Origin: CAZKNF01 sp964554105
Lineage (GTDB): Bacteria > Bacteroidota > Rhodothermia > Rhodothermales > VXPQ01
Direction of reading: 5' to 3'
Length of the DNA stretch: 56,434 bases
NCBI GenBank assembly: GCA_964554105.1
Contig: CAZKNF010000016.1
Coordinates: 1-56,434, forward strand
Positions 52,280 to 56,434 of the stretch are shown here, piece by piece. The notes under the pieces were generated by a model. The model did not search any database, was not told the origin of the DNA, and saw only the letters and a list, made by a program, of their open reading frames with translations. Every line of letters begins with the position of its first letter. The stretch's first letter is position 1. Position numbers and translations under genes: made by a program.

Positions 52280-52735
52280 TTAGAAAAGGCGGTGCAATCG
52301 GCCTACGGATCCCGTCCAACCCTCCATGTGCTGGGCGGTCGCCTCCTCGTTCGGGAAGCGCTCATGGAGGAGGATGAGTTCCGTTTCGCCATTCGTCTCC
52401 TTCAGCTCCCATCTTACAAAGGTCTCTCCCATCTCGCCTCCTTCCCAGCTCCAGGTATAGACGAGTCGCTCGGGCGGATTGATCTCCTGTATATTCCCAA
52501 TGCAAGTGTGCACATTTCCGTCTTGGTGGCGCATCTCGATTCGATAGGAACCGCCTGGTACTGCTTCAAAGCGATCTACGTAGACTTCAAATTGGTCGCT
52601 TGGCGCGAACCACTGGGATAGGAGGGCGGGATCGGTGAGGGCCTCAAAGACCTGTTGACGTGGCGCCGAATAGCGCCGCACAATGCGCAAGGAAGTGCCG
52701 GTTTCACTCATGTTCGTTTCCATCGACTCTCTCAA
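52280..52735 (-). CDS. SRPBCC (AHSA1-type) domain protein
   Basis: 151 residues; a start eight codons in (Met at 52711) is also plausible. IVRRYSAPRQQVFEALTDPALLSQWF is the standard N-terminus of the AHSA1 branch, followed by GGSYRIEMRHQDGN, PPERLVYTWSWEGG and GWTGSVGRL. The helix-grip fold binds a hydrophobic ligand. It lies 96 bases downstream of an ArsR-type regulator on the same strand, a common pairing, and is probably controlled by it. Confidence 0.88.
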   Translation of the reverse strand: MRESMETNMSETGTSLRIVRRYSAPRQQVFEALTDPALLSQWFAPSDQFEVYVDRFEAVPGGSYRIEMRHQDGNVHTCIGNIQEINPPERLVYTWSWEGGEMGETFVRWELKETNGETELILLHERFPNEEATAQHMEGWTGSVGRLHRLF

Positions 52736-52831
52736 TCTAGTTTCGGAGGACGTCTTCGCGTCGAGTTTACCCTCGCCAGGGAACGTCGAGCTTGCGCGCG
52801 CCAGGGAATAGGAGAAATACGCCTGTCCACA

Positions 52832-53182
52832 TCATTGTCCGGTCGGATTCTCGTGCCGCTCCTTCAATACGGTGTCCAATTTGTCCAGGCGAATCTCCCA
52901 GAATTGACGCTGCTCTTCCAACCAGGTGACGGCGCGGCGCATAGGCTCCGTCTCCAGGCGGCAGTGCACCTCACGCCCTTCGCGGCGGCGGTGGACCAGG
53001 CCCGCCGCCGTCAGCTTGCGGAGATGCTTTGAAACCGCCTGAACCGTCATGTCGTGCGGCTCCGCCAACTCGCCAACCGTTGCCTCCCCCTGCGTAAGCT
53101 GCTCGAGGATGGACCGGCGCGTCGGATCGGAGAGCGCGGCGAAGATGGGGTCGAGTGCGGTATCATCTGAATGATAAACCAT
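52832..53182 (-). CDS. ArsR-family transcription regulator
   Basis: 116 residues from the ATG at 53182, which lies within a palindrome; an upstream frame to 53218 is less likely. Winged helix: IFAALSDPTRRSILEQLTQG, then ATVGELAEPHDMTVQAVSKHLRKL as the recognition helix and AGLVHRRREGREVHC as the wing. There is no obvious metal-binding Cys cluster, so it may sense another ligand or change with the SRPBCC partner. It probably represses its own operon by binding at its start site. Confidence 0.88.
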   Translation of the reverse strand: MVYHSDDTALDPIFAALSDPTRRSILEQLTQGEATVGELAEPHDMTVQAVSKHLRKLTAAGLVHRRREGREVHCRLETEPMRRAVTWLEEQRQFWEIRLDKLDTVLKERHENPTGQ

Positions 53183-53190
53183 ATGGTTTA
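53175..53190. promoter_or_regulatory. Palindrome at the ArsR start codon, probable operator
   Basis: TAAACCATATGGTTTA, a perfect 16-base palindrome. The minus-strand ATG of the regulator (53182-53180) lies at its centre, so binding would block initiation. ArsR proteins bind such dyads. Confidence 0.65.
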
Positions 53191-53375
53191 AAATAATTAA
53201 GGCGTTGTTGGCTGTCAAGACCGAGATGAGATTTTACGGCAGCCGACATCGCCGAGCGCGCCCGGCGCCGCATCAAATCTCGAAAGTGCCTGGCGAGCCG
53301 CCCTTCAGCACTCTCGCGTCCCCGGCCTGCCGCGAGCGCCGGCAACCGGACCTGTGGGTGACACCGATCGGGAGT

Positions 53376-54365
53376 CTAATCCTCCATTGAGACATACTGC
53401 GCATGCAGCTCGCGCAACAACTGCACGTCTGCTCGTCCGTCGTGGACGATAAGGCGATATCGAAGGGTGATCGGCTCGTTCCGAGGAAGCGAAGCGGGCT
53501 CCGCCCCAGGCCACCTGGCATTCTGCATGCTGTCCTCGCTGCGTAGGATCCACGGCTGCGGATATCCCGGATTGGAGGGATGCTGGAGAATCGCAATTCC
53601 CGAGGGTCCCCCTCCGTACGTGGCAGAAAAATCCACCCAGGGACCTGGCTCGACCGCTGTCTCCAGAGGTTCGACGGATCCGTCGGGACCCACAAACCGG
53701 ACATCCTCCGGCAGCTTGATGCGTGCCGAAAATCCGCCATAGCCCTTCTCGTCGTCGGAGCCGCCGATCTGAACGTTGTCGACGAGCGCGCGCAGGTCGA
53801 TGTCGATATCGATCGCACGGAAGTATCCAGTGGTTGGATGAGCGCGGATCGTCGTCAACTCCTCTAGAAACGGCGTCAGCTCGGAATCGGCATCTCGGTG
53901 GTTGGGTGAAATCCAGAAGACTTGCGCCCTTAGTACTGCCGGTGAACCCTCGAGTACATCCACCTCGCGCACGTCCCAGGAGACGTCTTCCTGCGTCCAC
54001 CCGTCACCCACGCTGCTTCCGTTCACAACCATCTGGTGCCACGCCCAGTAGATGCCGTGCTGGTGGGGATGGTCCTCCGGCGAATCTTCCGTTAGCGTCT
54101 CGCCGTCAGGTCCCCAGAGCGGGTGAATGTAGTGGGCCCGCGCATGCACATCTCGAGGATTGGAAGGTCGATCCCGGTAGAGCATCACGGAGTCACGCCC
54201 CTCGGCGAACAAATAGCCGTCCTCGGTCTGAGTGATCGTGACCGGCGGGCTGGAGCCGCTTTGCGAAGGCGACGACGGCCCACGCAAGCATCCGGTAGTC
54301 AGGAGCAGAACGATAAGGAAAGGCAGCGGTGCATGGAGTCTAGCGCGCACAGGTTCTACATGCAT
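53376..54365 (-). CDS. DUF6807 (PmoA-like) lipoprotein
   Basis: 329 residues with lipobox LLTTGC26. The body follows the DUF6807 pattern: VMLYRDRPSNPRDVHARAHYIHPLWGPDGETLTED, DHPHQHGIYWAWHQM, GYGGFSARI and WVDFSATYGG, with His-rich motifs that may bind a metal or sugar. Such exported proteins occur in polysaccharide-use loci of planctomycetes and Bacteroidota, with unknown activity. It is isolated here, opposite to the next gene. Confidence 0.82.
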   Translation of the reverse strand: MHVEPVRARLHAPLPFLIVLLLTTGCLRGPSSPSQSGSSPPVTITQTEDGYLFAEGRDSVMLYRDRPSNPRDVHARAHYIHPLWGPDGETLTEDSPEDHPHQHGIYWAWHQMVVNGSSVGDGWTQEDVSWDVREVDVLEGSPAVLRAQVFWISPNHRDADSELTPFLEELTTIRAHPTTGYFRAIDIDIDLRALVDNVQIGGSDDEKGYGGFSARIKLPEDVRFVGPDGSVEPLETAVEPGPWVDFSATYGGGPSGIAILQHPSNPGYPQPWILRSEDSMQNARWPGAEPASLPRNEPITLRYRLIVHDGRADVQLLRELHAQYVSMED

Positions 54366-54639
54366 ATGAGCGTGAACGCGTTAGTGCGTGATGCAGTCAT
54401 CCTTCAAGCCTAAGATACGGACATGGAGATTTTCTGGAACTGGGCAGCCTTATGTCAGCCGCTTTGAGTGATCTCTCGACGGCCGAGATGCAGAAGGCTC
54501 CAAAAGAAATCGGGGCAGTTGTCGAATTGGCACAACTGGATTCGACCAAAAGATAGATGCGTGGAAATAGTTGCGTGCGTGACAGGAGCATAATCCTGAC
54601 GAACATTAACGAGCTACTGCAACCAGATCGAGGAATGCC

Positions 54640-55104
54640 ATGAAATCCATAAGTCCCTATCTCAATTTCAACGGAAATACCGAAGAAGCCTTCAACTTCT
54701 ACAAGTCCGTGTTCGGAGGCGAGTTTCTCGGCGTCACACGGTTCAAGGATTTCGGCGAGAGCGGAATGGGTGGAATGAACTCAATGCCGGAGGAGGACCT
54801 GAGCAAAATCGCCAACATGGGATTGCCACTGGCGAACGGTGCCATTCTCATGGGGACCGATTTTCTGGAATCTTGGGGACGGTCCCTTACGATTGGAAAC
54901 AACGTCTACATCATGATAGAGGCCGAGAGCGGGGAAGAAGCGGATCGGTTGTTCGACGCCCTTGCGGCCGGCGGTGAAACCGAGATGCCGCTCGACAAAA
55001 CCGAATGGGCCGAGAAATATGGCTCCTGTGTCGACAAGTTCGGCGTCCGGTGGATGGTGAACTACACTGGAAGCGTGGAATTCTCCGGCGGTCAGGCAGG
55101 ATGA
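54640..55104 (+). CDS. VOC-family protein (PhnB-like)
   Basis: 154 residues. SPYLNFNGNTEEAFNFYKSVFGGEF is the hallmark start, and ANGAILMGTD and DKFGVRWMVNY complete the two-repeat vicinal-oxygen-chelate fold. Most PhnB-like proteins do not have a defined enzyme activity; the His/Glu ligand set is incomplete by eye. It is a single gene. Confidence 0.88.
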   Translation: MKSISPYLNFNGNTEEAFNFYKSVFGGEFLGVTRFKDFGESGMGGMNSMPEEDLSKIANMGLPLANGAILMGTDFLESWGRSLTIGNNVYIMIEAESGEEADRLFDALAAGGETEMPLDKTEWAEKYGSCVDKFGVRWMVNYTGSVEFSGGQAG

Positions 55105-55224
55105 TGTTCGAGCGTATGCCCGCAGATGTAGATTCACCTTGAGAAATTTCACCATGGCCGAAAACGACCAGAAACCGATCGCCGCCCGTGCTGCGATGCG
55201 ACGTCTTGTCATCCGCCCGTACCG

Positions 55225-55377
55225 ATGCGGAACATCACCGTTTCGGTGAAAGGATCGTATGCCTCGGCTCACGTTCCGGGCACGGAGCATCGGCTCAGTG
55301 TACGGCACGAGGACGGATACACAACGTTCGTCTTACCCGCGATGGCTGACTATGAGGTCGTGGCGCTGGATGAATGA
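55225..55377 (+). pseudogene. C-terminal remnant of a larger protein
   Basis: 50 codons from the ATG at 55225. The pattern ITVSVKGSYASAHVPG, then YTTFVLPAMADYEVVALD looks like the final beta domain of glycoside hydrolases and related exported proteins, where the last strands read L-P-x-x-x-x-Y-x-V-V. No upstream part in this frame is present. A short frame from 55154 (MAENDQKPIA) ends at 55249 in another frame. I read this as a decayed gene; a small intact protein is possible. Confidence 0.4.
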
Positions 55378-55405
55378 GTGTGCGGCGAGATGGCTTTGTG
55401 GCTCC

Positions 55406-56314
55406 TTAGCGCGAGAGCGCCGAAACTCCCTCCTTTAGCTGATACAATTCTTCGACCTCGGAGCTCGTAAGGGGGCGGTTAAACAGAGCCAGGTCATCGA
55501 ATCGTCCCACGTAGTTGAGGCCGAGGGCGATTACCGCCTCATCGGATTCCCAGGTGAAGGTCTGCTCGCGGCCCGACAGCCTGCCGACCTGCTCCCCATC
55601 AAGATAGGCGGTTAGCGTTCCATCTTCCCTGCCGGTGTTGAAGTGCTCGAACGTCATCACGACGTGCGTCCACCGCTCGCGCGCAAAGGGCGCGTCCTCG
55701 ATTTCGATCATCGGGCGCTCATCGACGGGAATGTCCTCCCACTCGCGCGGCGGCTGGTTCCAGACATCCAGATCGGCGAACGAGGCGAATCGAAAATGCC
55801 GCGGCGTATCGTCGCGCGTAAAGTCGACGAAGAGTGCCGCGTCGTTCCAGTTCCGAGGGGTGATCAAGACGGGATCGCTGAAACCCGGCTCCAGATCTTC
55901 ATCGGGATCCAGACTCAACCAGAACGAGACGGTACCGCTCCAGCTGGAATCGCGAAAGGCGACGTTTCGATCTGCGTCAAATAGTACGATGACAGGATTG
56001 CGCCCGACGGCGAATTCGAGCCCGTCGCCGAAGCGTCCTCCACCGTCGACGTGCGTAACTTCCGTCGGAAGTCCGGGCGTCCGTTCCTCGCGATCCTCCC
56101 ATCCCGGCGCGTGATACAGTACCGGGTCACCGAGCGCGAAGCCGGCGTCGACCTGCCCGTCGAATGAGGCGTGAAATGTGAGGGCGCTTCGCAGCGATGT
56201 GTCTGCGTCCGACCGCGCAGCACAACCCGTGAAGGCGGCACACATCGCCAAACATGCGATGAGAGTCGAACATGCGCTACGGAGAAATCTGGAGGTGCGA
56301 GGAAGCATGCACAC
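55406..56314 (-). CDS. LamG-domain lipoprotein
   Basis: 302 residues; a lipobox FTGC31 ends the leader. The rest is a concanavalin-like sandwich: LTFHASFDG at the start, GTVSFWLSLDPDEDL, RWTHVVMTFEHFN, LTAYLDGEQVGRL and YVGRFDDLALFNRPLTSSEVEELY at the end, the last being the LamG hallmark. It probably binds glycans at the cell surface. No catalytic glutamates for GH16-type activity were seen, and no gene follows on this strand within the window. Confidence 0.85.
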   Translation of the reverse strand: MCMLPRTSRFLRSACSTLIACLAMCAAFTGCAARSDADTSLRSALTFHASFDGQVDAGFALGDPVLYHAPGWEDREERTPGLPTEVTHVDGGGRFGDGLEFAVGRNPVIVLFDADRNVAFRDSSWSGTVSFWLSLDPDEDLEPGFSDPVLITPRNWNDAALFVDFTRDDTPRHFRFASFADLDVWNQPPREWEDIPVDERPMIEIEDAPFARERWTHVVMTFEHFNTGREDGTLTAYLDGEQVGRLSGREQTFTWESDEAVIALGLNYVGRFDDLALFNRPLTSSEVEELYQLKEGVSALSR

Positions 56315-56434
56315 GGTGGTATGTTCGGAGGATAACGGTATTTAATACAGATCCGGCAACTGGATCAAGCGATCTTAGGCGTGATCGTATGAACGAGTTA
56401 CTCGGCCTCATTCGATCGGATTTCGAGTGTACAC

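Noticed and set aside
56389..56434. ATG and 15 open codons at the right edge (MNELLGLIRSD)
   Set aside because: Could be the start of the next gene, but too little sequence to support it.
1..56434. tRNA, rRNA, CRISPR arrays, transposases or prophage genes
   Set aside because: I looked for these on both strands and saw none; small RNAs without strong structure could be missed by eye.

Overview
The window looks like a chromosomal stretch of a Rhodothermales-type member of the Bacteroidota/Rhodothermota (Salinibacter and Rhodothermus relatives). The evidence is two proteins ending in a type IX secretion (T9SS) sorting domain, a PorV/PorQ-family outer-membrane protein, many lipoprotein and sugar-catabolism genes, moderately high GC, and a dnaA gene with an origin-like region. 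The assignment is inferred from gene content; no rRNA or tRNA was seen. Two runs of exactly 100 N (10304-10403 and 44628-44727) are scaffold gaps.

Layout. (1) 1-13735: end of a T9SS-exported protein, a PorV-like barrel, then a carbohydrate block: GH106-like rhamnosidase, sulfatase, ribokinase, ribose pyranase, T9SS-tagged GH13 amylase (broken by the first gap), AllA-like cupin, DUF6259-like hydrolase and a sugar isomerase. (2) 14011-29127: a glycoconjugate biosynthesis cluster: SDR epimerase, a glycosidase-epimerase fusion, Zn alcohol dehydrogenase, Gfo/Idh/MocA oxidoreductase, GT4 glycosyltransferase, three CgeB-like glycosyltransferases, a methyltransferase, an AI-2E transporter, a DUF892 ferritin-like protein, a second glycosidase that is circularly permuted relative to the first, and myo-inositol-1-phosphate synthase. 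Several genes are joined by 4-base ATGA overlaps. (3) 29176-35605: stress and energy genes: an APH-fold kinase-like protein, a Rho_N-domain protein, a histidine phosphatase, a sensory-rhodopsin-transducer homologue, a pyruvate-oxidase-like ThDP enzyme and a type II NADH dehydrogenase. (4) 35706-43231: a second sugar operon with a clear sigma-70-like promoter: GH42, MFS, GH10 xylanase with a Tat-like leader, SDR and an exported Gfo/Idh/MocA protein. (5) 43408-45600: SpoIIAA-like protein, cupredoxin lipoprotein, a 59-residue membrane protein and a FlgM-like protein. (6) 45612-48324: small helical protein, dnaA and a probable oriC. (7) 48325-56434: catalytically dead ImuB-like Y-family protein with a DUF6504-like partner, lipoprotein hydrolase, nucleoside permease, ArsR-SRPBCC pair, DUF6807 lipoprotein, VOC protein, a gene remnant and a LamG lipoprotein.

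How it works together. Regions 1 and 4 look like uptake and breakdown of plant or algal polysaccharides: exported GH13 and GH10 enzymes cut polymers, and leaderless GH106, sulfatase, GH42, isomerase and kinase process what is imported. Region 2 looks biosynthetic: inositol phosphate from Ino1, sugar-nucleotide epimerases, two oxidoreductases, four glycosyltransferases and a methyltransferase would together build a small methylated glycoside or pseudo-oligosaccharide, possibly inositol-based and linked to stress survival. Similar leader motifs occur upstream of genes in regions 2 and 3, hinting at a shared regulon. The most striking observation is that the window carries both the standard and a circularly permuted version of one TIM-barrel glycosidase family, the standard one fused to an epimerase.
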